From: Gemmatimonadota bacterium
GTDB lineage: Bacteria; Gemmatimonadota; Gemmatimonadetes; Gemmatimonadales; GWC2-71-9
Assembly (NCBI GenBank): GCA_003220855.1
Contig: QHTP01000037.1
Coordinates: 1 to 34,853, forward strand
Length of the DNA stretch: 34,853 nucleotides
Direction of reading: 5' to 3'
Below the pieces are notes generated by a model. That model was not told the origin of the DNA. It saw only the letters and a list, made by a program, of their open reading frames with translations, and ran no database searches. Both the position numbers and the translations under genes were made by a program. Shown piece after piece: positions 19,784-30,349 of this stretch (positions are counted from its first letter, which is position 1; each line of letters begins with the position of its first letter).

Positions 19784-19820
19784 CGGCCGGCGTCGAATCG
19801 ACGCCGGCCGTTGTGTTTTT
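19784..19820 (+). terminator. Rho-independent terminator
   Basis: Near-perfect palindrome CGGCCGGCGTCGA-A-TCGACGCCGGCCG (19784-19810) followed by TTGTGTTTTT, 24 nt after the SdrD_B-like gene stop. Confidence 0.88.
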
Positions 19821-19985
19821 GCCCAGATATAGAGATAAGAAGGAAGCAGCATCCGGGCCGTCGCAGCTCGACTCCGTTGACCCAACGAGACACCCGTTGC
19901 GTCGAAGCCACACCTCTCCCCGCACGGACCCGGAGATATCCCTACACGCCTGTACCTCGACCACGCCGACGCGGTGCGACGCTTG

Positions 19986-20005
19986 CATACCCTTAGGAGG
20001 GTATG
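19986..20005 (+). promoter_or_regulatory. Hairpin sequestering the Shine-Dalgarno and ATG of the following lipoprotein gene
   Basis: CATACCCT (19986-19993) - TAGG loop - AGGGTATG (19998-20005): 8-bp perfect stem whose 3' arm contains part of AGGAGGG and the whole ATG at 20003-20005. Confidence 0.55.
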
Positions 20006-20776
20006 AGGATATTACGCTTTGCGCTGCTCGCCGCCGTGGCTGTCGGCTGTCATTTCGACAAGCTGTTCCAACCCGCCGGCGGCGGGCGGGCGCCGCCATA
20101 CGGATCGCAGCGAGCCCATCTGAAGTTCACGGCTCCACCTCACAGTGCGATGCAGGACAGTACGATCAAGCCGCCGGTCCAAGTCACGGCGTTAGATTCA
20201 GGCGGAACCGTCGTGACGAGCTTCTCCGGGACCGTGAGCATCGCGATCGGCAACAACGGCGGCGTGCTGCAGCCAGGGACGCTTGCGGGTTCTGATCACG
20301 TAGCCGCCATCGGGGGCGTGGCCACGTTCAGCGATTTGCGCATCGACCAGATCGGCACGGGGTATACACTCACCGCGACGGCATCCCCGCTCGCGGGGGA
20401 TATGAGCGACGCGTTCGACATCACCGCGACCCCGCCGCCCTCGGGCCAGGCGACGAAGCTCGCGTTCGTGGGACAGCCGACCAACACGGCACCAGGTGCG
20501 ACGATCTCGCCGCCCGTGCGAGTCGCGGCGGTGGACGACCAGAACAATATCGTGACTACGTTCAGCGGCGGCATCACGATCGCGATCGGCCACAACGGCG
20601 GTTTGCTCAAACCAGGTACCTTGAGCGGCACGCTGCTCCAACCCGCCGTAAACGGGGTCGCTACTTTCGCGGACCTGAGCATCGACCAGGCGGGGACCGA
20701 CTATTACACGCTGGTGGCAAGCAATCCTCAGCTGGGCAATATGGAGAGCGTTCACTTCTTGGTCCCGGTGCTGTAA
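20003..20776 (+). CDS. Putative lipoprotein with two tandem Ig-like/invasin-type repeats
   Basis: Lipobox AAVAVGC; two repeats of pattern 'T.FSG.(I/V)(S/T)IAIG.NGG.L.PGTL.G....A..GVATF.DL.ID..GT.YTL.A'. Confidence 0.78.
   Translation: MRILRFALLAAVAVGCHFDKLFQPAGGGRAPPYGSQRAHLKFTAPPHSAMQDSTIKPPVQVTALDSGGTVVTSFSGTVSIAIGNNGGVLQPGTLAGSDHVAAIGGVATFSDLRIDQIGTGYTLTATASPLAGDMSDAFDITATPPPSGQATKLAFVGQPTNTAPGATISPPVRVAAVDDQNNIVTTFSGGITIAIGHNGGLLKPGTLSGTLLQPAVNGVATFADLSIDQAGTDYYTLVASNPQLGNMESVHFLVPVL
20125..20770 (+). repeat. Two tandem diverged ~90-100 aa repeats inside the lipoprotein
   Basis: Repeat 1 VVTSFSGTVSIAIGNNGGVLQPGTLAGS...GGVATFSDLRIDQIGTGYTLTATASPLAG vs repeat 2 IVTTFSGGITIAIGHNGGLLKPGTLSGT...NGVATFADLSIDQAGTDYYTLVASNPQLG. 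Confidence 0.8.
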
Positions 20777-22371
20777 TGCGCTGTCCCCAGTGTTTCCTCG
20801 CCGACATCCCCGAAGGGGCACGCACCTGTGTGCTGTGCGGCTTTTCGCCGGACGCCCAGGGAAGCGGCCATGCCGCGCGGGGCCGCCGCGCCACTCCCGC
20901 CGCTCGGTCCACGCCGACGGACCCGCACGGCCCACACGCGCCGACGGCCGTGGCGGAAGAGGTCGACACCGTCCCGACGGAGCTCGACGCGCGGCGCGAG
21001 CTGTCGACGGAATTTCGCATCGAAGCGCTGCTGCAAGGGTTGCCGGGGCCAATTGTCTATCTCGCCTGGGACGGCGCCGATCGGCCGGTGACGCTCAAGG
21101 CCGTCGCGCGCCAGCACCTGGGACCGGCGGCGGATCGGTTCGCGCGCGCCGCCGAAACGGCCATGCAGCTCGAGCACTCGCACATCCTCCCGCCGTTTCG
21201 GTTCGGCGGCAGCGAGCAGTTCGTGTGGTACGCCACGAAGCGTGTCGACGGTCGCTCGCTCGAGAGCATGCTCGAGACCGTCGGCTCGCTGGAGCTCTCG
21301 ACCTGCGTCCGCATCCTAGAGCAGGTGGCGAGCGCGCTGGACCACGCGCACCGGCGGGGATTGGCGCACGGGGGTCTGCGTTCCGACTGTGTGATCGTCG
21401 GCGCGAACGAGTGGGTGCAGGTGAGCGACTTCATGGTGGGGGGGGTGTTCCAGCTTCCGCCCGACGAAGTGCGCGCGAGCGAGCCCGGACCACGCGCGGA
21501 TCAGTACGCGCTGGCGGCGCTCGCGTACGAGTGCCTGACCGGAACGCCGGCGCGCGACGCGCCACCGCTCTCCAGGTTGCTCGACGGCCGCAGCGACATT
21601 CCCCTCCACGTGTCGCAGGCGCTGCGCCGGGCCGTGAGCAGCCGGCCCGCCGAGCGGTTTCCGACGGTCCTCGACTTCGTCACGGCGCTCGGCGGCCCCA
21701 CGGCCACGGCCGCGGCCCCGGCTCCCGCCCAGCCGCCGTCCTGGTTCGAGGGGGCGCCACAGCGGAGCCCGCGCGCCCCGGTCGTGATCGTGGCCGACGA
21801 AGACGAAGACGACGAAGAGCTGGAGCGTCCGCCGCGTCCTCCCACGCGCCGGCGGGGACGCCTCGTCGCCGCCGCCGGCCTGGTGATCCTCGTCGGCGGC
21901 GCCGCGGTCTGGCTCGGCACCTCATCCGCGCCGGCGTCGCAGACCAGCGCCTACGACATGGGCCGTCCGCCAGACCCGGCGCCGCAGCCGGCGGTCGAGA
22001 CACCCCCGCCCGAGCCGCCACGCGAGACAGCGCGCCGCCGAGCGGAGCCCGCGCCGGTCAAGCGGACACCCGTGGTACGGCGGACGACACCAGCCGTGTC
22101 CCCACCGCCGCGCCGCGTCGAGCGGCCAGCCCAACGCCCAGCCCAACGCCCCTCTGAGCCGGCGCTGCTGTCGGTCAACTCGGTCCCCTGGGGGAGCGTG
22201 TACGTCGACGGTCAGCCGGTGGGCAACACGCCACAAATCGACCTCCAGGTGGCAGCCGGAGCGCATCGGCTGCGGGTTGAGCGCGACGGGTTCCGTCCCT
22301 ATGAGCGCCTGGTCGAGCTGGCTCCCGGCCAGCGGCTGCGGATCACGGACATCGCCCTGGTGGAGCGCTAG
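20776..22371 (+). CDS. Zinc-ribbon, protein-kinase-fold (probable pseudokinase), TM, PEGA-domain protein
   Basis: N-term MRCPQC...CVLCGF zinc ribbon; kinase-like region (VTLKAVARQHL, LEHSHILPPFRFG, LDHAHRRGLAHGGLRSDCVIV, VSDFMVGG, DQYALAALAYECLTGTP); TM RLVAAAGLVILVGGAAVWLG; C-terminal PEGA LLSVNSVPWGSVYVDGQPVGNTPQIDLQVAAGAHRLRVERDGFRPYERLVEL. Confidence 0.85.
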   Translation: MRCPQCFLADIPEGARTCVLCGFSPDAQGSGHAARGRRATPAARSTPTDPHGPHAPTAVAEEVDTVPTELDARRELSTEFRIEALLQGLPGPIVYLAWDGADRPVTLKAVARQHLGPAADRFARAAETAMQLEHSHILPPFRFGGSEQFVWYATKRVDGRSLESMLETVGSLELSTCVRILEQVASALDHAHRRGLAHGGLRSDCVIVGANEWVQVSDFMVGGVFQLPPDEVRASEPGPRADQYALAALAYECLTGTPARDAPPLSRLLDGRSDIPLHVSQALRRAVSSRPAERFPTVLDFVTALGGPTATAAAPAPAQPPSWFEGAPQRSPRAPVVIVADEDEDDEELERPPRPPTRRRGRLVAAAGLVILVGGAAVWLGTSSAPASQTSAYDMGRPPDPAPQPAVETPPPEPPRETARRRAEPAPVKRTPVVRRTTPAVSPPPRRVERPAQRPAQRPSEPALLSVNSVPWGSVYVDGQPVGNTPQIDLQVAAGAHRLRVERDGFRPYERLVELAPGQRLRITDIALVER

Positions 22372-22373
22372 CC

Positions 22374-23420
22374 GTGTCCCGCGTCCTGACCGTTCTCGCG
22401 ATCCTCGTCGCCGCCGCGTCCCGCGTGCCCGCGCAGTCGGCCGACGATCTGTTGCAGCAGGGCGTGCGGGCCTATCAAAGGCTCGAGTACGACGCCGCGG
22501 TGGCGCTCTTGCGCGAGAGCCTGCTGCGCCGGGAGCCCGCCGCGCTGGCGGACTCGCAGCGGGCGCGGGCCCTGTCGTATCTCGCCGCGACTGAGCTGTT
22601 CCAGCAGCAGCGCGATTCCGCCTCGGCCGCCTTCCGCACTCTCGTGCGCCTCGACCCGCGCTACCGACCGGACGAGCTCATTTTCCCGCCGCAAGTTACC
22701 AACCTGTACGAGGAGGTCCGCCGCTCGACCAAGGTCCTGAGTGTGCAAGTCCCACCCGTCACCGAGCTGCACGCGCGCCTCGAGTGGTTCACCGCTCGTG
22801 TGGTCACGACGTCGGTGCAGTCGGTGACGGCGACGCTGGCGCGCGACGACGGCACGCCAGTGCGCACGCTGTACGACGGACCGGTGGCCGACAGCCTCTC
22901 GTTGAAATGGGACGGCCTCACGGCGGGCGGAACGCTGCCGGCGGAGGGCCGTTACGTGTTGCATGTGGCGCCACGCCCGGCGCTGCAGGACGGGCCGCGT
23001 CCGCTCCAAGTCACGCTCGACATCACTCAGGTGGCGCCCGACACGCTGCCCTGGCCGGCGCCGAGCGGGCCAGCCCTGCTGCCGGAGCGCACGTCGGCGG
23101 GGCCGGCGCTGGGCTCGCTCGCGGCGGGGGCCCTGGCGGGCGGCGCCGTGGTCGCGCTTCCGTCGCTGTTCGGCCGCAGCGGCGAGGCTACGGGGGCCCG
23201 ATTCGCGGTGGCCGCCGCAGTCAGCGTCGCGGGGCTGGTGGGCTTCTTCGCGCACCAACCCCGGCCGATCGACGCCAACATCCGCGCCAACGCCCCCGCG
23301 CGCGCCGACTGGCAGCGCCGTGTCGAAGGGGTGCAAGCCGAGAACGCCAAGCGCCGCGGGCAAGCGCGCCTGCTCATTCGGGCCGGACCGGTCACGGTCG
23401 CCGAGAGGGCCCCGTCATGA
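22374..23420 (+). CDS. Exported TPR-like protein of unknown function, C-terminal hydrophobic segments
   Basis: Signal peptide MSRVLTVLAILVAAASRVPAQ; TPR-like ADDLLQQGVRAYQRLEYDAAVALLRESLLRRE...FRTLVRLDPRYRP; hydrophobic segments near C-terminus. Starts 3 nt after the PEGA gene. Confidence 0.72.
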   Translation: MSRVLTVLAILVAAASRVPAQSADDLLQQGVRAYQRLEYDAAVALLRESLLRREPAALADSQRARALSYLAATELFQQQRDSASAAFRTLVRLDPRYRPDELIFPPQVTNLYEEVRRSTKVLSVQVPPVTELHARLEWFTARVVTTSVQSVTATLARDDGTPVRTLYDGPVADSLSLKWDGLTAGGTLPAEGRYVLHVAPRPALQDGPRPLQVTLDITQVAPDTLPWPAPSGPALLPERTSAGPALGSLAAGALAGGAVVALPSLFGRSGEATGARFAVAAAVSVAGLVGFFAHQPRPIDANIRANAPARADWQRRVEGVQAENAKRRGQARLLIRAGPVTVAERAPS

Positions 23421-24079
23421 TGAAGGGCGGCCTAAGGGCGCTCGCCGGTACGTGCGCGCTCGTGCTGGCGGCGTCGGCGGCGTCCGCGCAGCGCCGGCCC
23501 ACCATCTCGCTGCGGGCGGACGCCTTCATGATGTGGGTGCACAGCGACACGGGCCTCGCCCGCACGTCGCTGCGCGGTCCCGGGTTCGGCGGTGAGGGGC
23601 GGATTGGCGTCAACGGGCTGCTGTTCGGCCTGGGACTGATGCAAGGTCAGCTCAAGCCCGGGGGCGTCACCGGTGGGGGGGCGTCGCACGTCGACCTCGT
23701 GCAGGGAACCGTGTTCGTGGGCGGCCGGCTCTTGCCCTGGCTCGAGATGACCGCCGGGCCCGTGGTGCGGGCGTACGTGACGGACTCCACCACCGAGCGC
23801 TGGGTGTTCTGGCAGGCGCGGGCCCGCGTGGACGCCCCGATCGTGGTGGGGCAACTCGCGAGCTATCTCGAAGTGTGGCGGGCGCTCGCGTCCGAGGTGA
23901 ACCTGCCCACCGGGGCCGGCCGGATCCAGGGTGGAGAGGCCGGCGTGGTGTTTCAGCCGCCGCAGCAGCGAATCTGGCTGCGGCTCTCCTACCGCATGGA
24001 CGACGCGCTGCTCGGCGGGCCCAGCGGCAACGAAACGCTCGAAGCGATCACGCTCTCCGGGGGTATTGTCATCCCCTGA
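23417..24079 (+). CDS. Putative outer-membrane beta-barrel protein
   Basis: Signal peptide MMKGGLRALAGTCALVLAASAASAQ, then alternating-hydrophobic strands; ATGA overlap with upstream gene. The ORF track start at 22784 is in an alternate frame of the upstream gene. Confidence 0.68.
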   Translation: MMKGGLRALAGTCALVLAASAASAQRRPTISLRADAFMMWVHSDTGLARTSLRGPGFGGEGRIGVNGLLFGLGLMQGQLKPGGVTGGGASHVDLVQGTVFVGGRLLPWLEMTAGPVVRAYVTDSTTERWVFWQARARVDAPIVVGQLASYLEVWRALASEVNLPTGAGRIQGGEAGVVFQPPQQRIWLRLSYRMDDALLGGPSGNETLEAITLSGGIVIP

Positions 24080-24085
24080 CGGGCG

Positions 24086-26418
<2,333 letters not shown>

Positions 26419-26422
<4 letters not shown>

Positions 26423-27390
26423 CGGCCGGGAAAGTGGTCGAAGCCGGAGGGAGGCGTGATCCGTCGTCCGTTGTCCGCGGTCCGGACGCCGTGGCCCGCG
26501 GTGCAGGCGCCGATGCGCGTGAGCGGCAGTCCGGTGGCACGACGAAACGCGCGGGCGCCGGCTTCGCCGAACGCTCGCGGCATGGCCACCAACAGCTCGT
26601 ACTCCTCGCCGCTGCGCGCCGCCGCGAGCGGCGTCACGCCGGGCCAGCACGGCAACCGCTCGAGCTCGAGCTCGACGCGCACGCCCGACGCCGCGGCGAG
26701 GTGCCCCGCCTCCCCCGCCAGCCCGTCGGAGACATCGATCATGGCCCGCGCTCCGCGCCGCGCCAGCCAGCGTCCCGCGGCGATCCGCGCCACCGGGCGG
26801 GCGAAGCGGCGCCGTACGGCCGGAGCGAGGTGGCGCCCGGCTCGGAGCGCGGCCAGCGCGAGTCCCGCGCCACCAAGCCGCCCCGTCACCCACAGCCCGT
26901 CACCCGGGCGCGCGCCGCTGCGCCGCACGGGCCGCTGGGCGACGCCGAGCACGCACGCGTCCACCAGGTAGCGAGCAGATCGCACGAGATCGCCGCCCAG
27001 CAGGTGCGCACCGACGCTGCGGGCGGCGGCCCCGACGCCGGACATGATCTGGACCGCGGGTGAAGCGTTGCCGGAATGGCGTTGCCGGTTGCCCGGCACC
27101 CCGAGCGACACGAGCACGCCGAGCGGGGTCGCTCCTTCGGCCGCCAGATCGGAGAAGGCCGCGGCGGTCGCGCGCCACCCGATCTCGCGGAACGAGAGCC
27201 AGTCGGTGCGGAAGTGCACGCCCTCGAGGGAGAGGTCGATGCTGAGGGCGAGGGTGCGCGTCCCGATGCGGATCAGCGCGCAGTCGTCACCCAAGCCGCG
27301 TCCGGCGGCGCCGAGGCTCGCGAAAATGGCGCGCAGGCGATCGAACTCTCCACCCGGTCCCAGGCGGAGCGCCCCGCCTCCAGGGCTCAC
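26419..27390 (-). CDS. thiL: Thiamine-monophosphate kinase
   Basis: LGDDCALIRIG, SIDLSLEGVHFRTDW, GWRATAAAFSDLAAEGATPLGVLVSLGVP, LLGGDLVRS, MIDVSDGLAGEAGHLA. GTG start overlapping upstream stop. Confidence 0.94.
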
Positions 27391-28910
27391 GCCGTCTCCG
27401 GCGGCTCCAGCACCGCCAGGACCGGGGGCCCATGCGGCTGCGGGCTCGCCCACGCCCGCCAGATTTCGGGCAGTGCGGCGAGCACGTCGGCGGGCCGCAG
27501 GCTGCGGGCCGTCCACTGACGGGCGCCGTGCTCCGCGGCGCGGCCCAGGGCGTGCGCGCCGAGCGCGGCGGCCTCGGGCCCCGCGCTGCCGCGCGCCAGA
27601 AACGCCCCGATAAAGCCGGCGAGCAGGTCGCCCGAGCCGCCAGTGGCGAGCCCGGGGTTGCCGCTCGCCACCACGTGCGCCGGTCCGCGCAGGTCGGCGA
27701 TCACGGTCGGCACGCCCTTCAGGACGACGGTCCCCTTGACCCGCTGCGCGGCTTTGGCCGCGGCGGCCCAGCGGTCGTTGGCCGCCTCATCGGCGAGCTG
27801 ATCGCCGAATTGGGCGCGGAACTCCCCCAGGTGAGGGGTGAGGACCACCGGTCGCTCGGCGGGGCCGTGGAACAGCGACAGGGCGTCCGCATCGAGCACG
27901 GTCGGCACGGGGCGACGACCCAGCACCGCCTGAAGAAACGGCAGCCGCGGCGGCTCGCGGCCCAGACCGGGCCCGACCACGAGGGCGTCGGCCCATTCGA
28001 GCGCGTCCGCGGCCTCGGCCTCGAGGTCCGGTCCGAGGGCGGACTCGACGGTCAGGACGTCGGGCAGGCTGGCGCGCGCCGCGGCGATCGTCTCCGGCCC
28101 CGCGACGAGTTTCACGAGTCCCGCACCGGCGGCGAGTGCGGCGCGCGCCGCGTGGAGCGCGGCGCCGGTCATCCCGCTCGAGCCACCAACCACGGTGACC
28201 CGGCCGCGGTCGCCCTTGTGCATCGTGGGCGCAAGCTTGGGAAGCCGCGCCCCGGCCCAGAGATCGCTGACGAGCACGGGCCACGCGGGATCGGGCGGCG
28301 GGAACCCGATGTCCACCACGATCAGCTTGCCGCACCACTCCCGGGCCAGCAGGTGCCCCCGGCGCGCACCGCCGAAGGTGATCGACAGCGACGCGCGCAC
28401 GGGACCGTGCGCCTCCCCGCTCGAGAGGTCCAGCCCGGTCGGCCCGTCCACGGCGACGATGGGAGCGCCGTAGGCGACGAGCCGCTGGGCCAGCGCGAGT
28501 ACGTCGCCCCGGGCCGGCCCCGTGGCGCCCGTGCCCAGCAGCGCATCCAGCGCGACGGCCGCGGCGGGCCACGGCTCGTCGCGCCCGATCTCGCGCACGC
28601 CGTCCACGCGCGCCAGCGCGCGGTTGTCGATCGCATCGTCGGTCTTGGGGTCGAGGGCGGCCACCCACACCGGCACGCCGCCCGCGTGCAGCGCCCGCGC
28701 CGCCACCCAGCCGTCGCCCCCGTTGTTGCCGGCGCCGGCGACGACGAGGGCCCCGCGGGCGAGCACCGCGGGGTACTCGCGCAGCAGCACGTGGGCGACG
28801 GCGCGTCCGGCGGCCTCCATCAGGACGCGCGAGGGAATGCGGTACTGGGTTCGGGCGGCCGAATCCCACCCCGCGGCTTCGGTCGCGGATAGCACGGGGA
28901 TCGGGTTCAC
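27387..28910 (-). CDS. nnr: Bifunctional NAD(P)H-hydrate epimerase / ADP-dependent dehydratase
   Basis: N-terminal YjeF_N (MEAAGRAVAHVLL, VVAGAGNNGGDGWVAARAL) and C-terminal YjeF_C (HKGDRGRVTVVGGSSGMTGAALHAARAAL, VLDADALSLF, VLTPHLGEF, NPGLATGGSGDLLAG). Confidence 0.94.
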   Translation of the reverse strand: MNPIPVLSATEAAGWDSAARTQYRIPSRVLMEAAGRAVAHVLLREYPAVLARGALVVAGAGNNGGDGWVAARALHAGGVPVWVAALDPKTDDAIDNRALARVDGVREIGRDEPWPAAAVALDALLGTGATGPARGDVLALAQRLVAYGAPIVAVDGPTGLDLSSGEAHGPVRASLSITFGGARRGHLLAREWCGKLIVVDIGFPPPDPAWPVLVSDLWAGARLPKLAPTMHKGDRGRVTVVGGSSGMTGAALHAARAALAAGAGLVKLVAGPETIAAARASLPDVLTVESALGPDLEAEAADALEWADALVVGPGLGREPPRLPFLQAVLGRRPVPTVLDADALSLFHGPAERPVVLTPHLGEFRAQFGDQLADEAANDRWAAAAKAAQRVKGTVVLKGVPTVIADLRGPAHVVASGNPGLATGGSGDLLAGFIGAFLARGSAGPEAAALGAHALGRAAEHGARQWTARSLRPADVLAALPEIWRAWASPQPHGPPVLAVLEPPETA

Positions 28911-29731
28911 GGGATCACCACCCCTCCGTAGCCCACCACGGCCTCCTCGTCCCCCGTCACCATCCCGGAGTGGCTGTAATGCACCACCGTAGCCTCCCGG
29001 GCCCCGAGCGCCCGAGCCGCGACGAGCACGGTGGCGGTGGGCGCCCGGCCGCACATCGAGATGCCTTCGCCGCGGCAGCGACCCAGCAGCTCCGCGCCGT
29101 CGAGGGCGGTCACCGCCTCGAGCGCCCGCCGGTCCTTGCGCTCCGAGACGGCGGCCGGCTCATAGTGATTCAGGTCGCTCGACGCGAGCAACAGCACGGG
29201 CTGCGGCCAGCGTCCCACCAGTCCCGCCAGCGCCTCGCCCAGCTCGAGGCAGCCCTGCCACGCCTCCCACGCGAGCACCAGCGGCACGATGCGCACGTCG
29301 GCGCGCCGCAGCAGAAGGAACGGCAGCTCCACCTCCACGGCGTGCTCCCCGACGTGGGCCGCGTGGTCCGCTCCCACGAGGGGCGAGGCGGCGACGAGCG
29401 CCCGCGCGAATTCCTCGTCGACGCCCACGTCACCCAGCGGCGTGCGAAACGCTCCGGCCTCCCACAGCGACGCCCCGCCCGGCGCGCGGCAGACGCCCGT
29501 GTGATTGGGCGCGAGGATCACGACGAGCGGCGGGACCTCGAGGCGCGCGAACACGTGCGCCGCCGTGAGCCCCGAGTAGAGATAACCCGCGTGCGGCGCG
29601 ACGGCCGCGCGCGCCGGCGCGGGCCGCGCCACACCCACCGAATCGAGCAGCTCCCGCACGGTGCGCTCGAGCTGCGCCGGCACTGCAGGGTAGAAGCGCC
29701 CGCTCACGGCGGGCGCGCGCACGGCGTCCAA
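28907..29731 (-). CDS. MEMO1 family protein (AmmeMemoRadiSam system protein B-like)
   Basis: AVSGRFYPAVPAQLE, VAPHAGYLYSGLTAAHVFARL, ILAPNHTG, EHAVEVELPFLL, LLASSDLNHYEP, HYSHSGMVTGDEEAVVGYGGVVI. Confidence 0.92.
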   Translation of the reverse strand: MDAVRAPAVSGRFYPAVPAQLERTVRELLDSVGVARPAPARAAVAPHAGYLYSGLTAAHVFARLEVPPLVVILAPNHTGVCRAPGGASLWEAGAFRTPLGDVGVDEEFARALVAASPLVGADHAAHVGEHAVEVELPFLLLRRADVRIVPLVLAWEAWQGCLELGEALAGLVGRWPQPVLLLASSDLNHYEPAAVSERKDRRALEAVTALDGAELLGRCRGEGISMCGRAPTATVLVAARALGAREATVVHYSHSGMVTGDEEAVVGYGGVVIP

Positions 29732-29733
29732 GC

Positions 29734-29931
29734 TTACTTGAAGCTCTGGCCGATCGCCCGACCGAAGGAGATCTCTCCGTTATCGATGCGGATGTTGAAC
29801 CCGCAGTCCGGGTTCGTGCAGACCCAAGCCTTGTACGTAATCGGCGCCCCGTCGCGACCATAGTCCGACAACGGGATCAGGAGACCTTGCTGACACTTCC
29901 GGCAGGCGGGCCATTCTTTCACTTCCTCCAT
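29734..29931 (-). CDS. Small zinc-ribbon protein
   Basis: MEEVKEWPACRKCQQGLLIPLSDYGRDGAPITYKAWVCTNPDCGFNIRIDNGEISFGRAIGQSFK; CxxC...CxxxxC. Confidence 0.75.
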   Translation of the reverse strand: MEEVKEWPACRKCQQGLLIPLSDYGRDGAPITYKAWVCTNPDCGFNIRIDNGEISFGRAIGQSFK

Positions 29932-29962
29932 GCGGCACCCCCTTCGCCCGATACGACGCCCG

Positions 29963-30349
29963 CTACCCGCGCTCCACACCGGGCCAGCGGTAGCCGGTGC
30001 GGAACACCTCGGCGAAATCGTACACCCGCTCGAAGTCCTCGGGCTTGTCGCTCGGCTGGCGCGCCAGCAATCCGACGTCGATCAGCGTGAAGACGATGCG
30101 GCCGAGGTCTTCGGTGCTGGTGATACCCCAGTGCGCGAGGACGGTCGGCGCGAGCAGGCCGAATTGGTCGAGTGCGAAGTCGCGGCACGACCAGGCGAGC
30201 TCGGTCCCGGAGAGGTGGCGACGCGCCGGGAGCTTCCCCTGGGCGTACTCGAGCGCCGCCAGCACGAACAGGTAGCCGCGCTCGGGGTAGCGCCCCTCGT
30301 GCTGCCCGATGCGGGCGAACGCCTCCTCCAGCGTGGCGAAGTCGCTCAC
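29963..30349 (-). CDS. Minf_1886 family protein (unknown function)
   Basis: LEEAFARIGQHEGRYPERGYLFVLAALEYAQGK...HLSGTELAWSCRDFALDQFGLLAPTVLAHWGITSTEDLGRIVFTLIDVGLLARQPSDKPEDFERVYDFAEVF. Confidence 0.83.
   Translation of the reverse strand: MSDFATLEEAFARIGQHEGRYPERGYLFVLAALEYAQGKLPARRHLSGTELAWSCRDFALDQFGLLAPTVLAHWGITSTEDLGRIVFTLIDVGLLARQPSDKPEDFERVYDFAEVFRTGYRWPGVERG

Noticed and set aside
22125-22150. 12-bp tandem duplication (CCAGCCCAACGC x2)
   Set aside because: Encodes a short RPAQRPAQ repeat in a proline-rich linker; ordinary low-complexity expansion.
20790-22157. 455-aa plus-strand ORF overlapping the kinase/PEGA gene
   Set aside because: Alternate frame with R/G/A-rich sequence; the 20776..22371 frame has the zinc ribbon, kinase fold and PEGA domain.
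16201-24079. Integrative element inserted at the tRNA gene
   Set aside because: No integrase, transposase, att-like repeat of the tRNA 3' end or other mobility gene seen; the plus-strand block is better described as accessory genes next to a tRNA.
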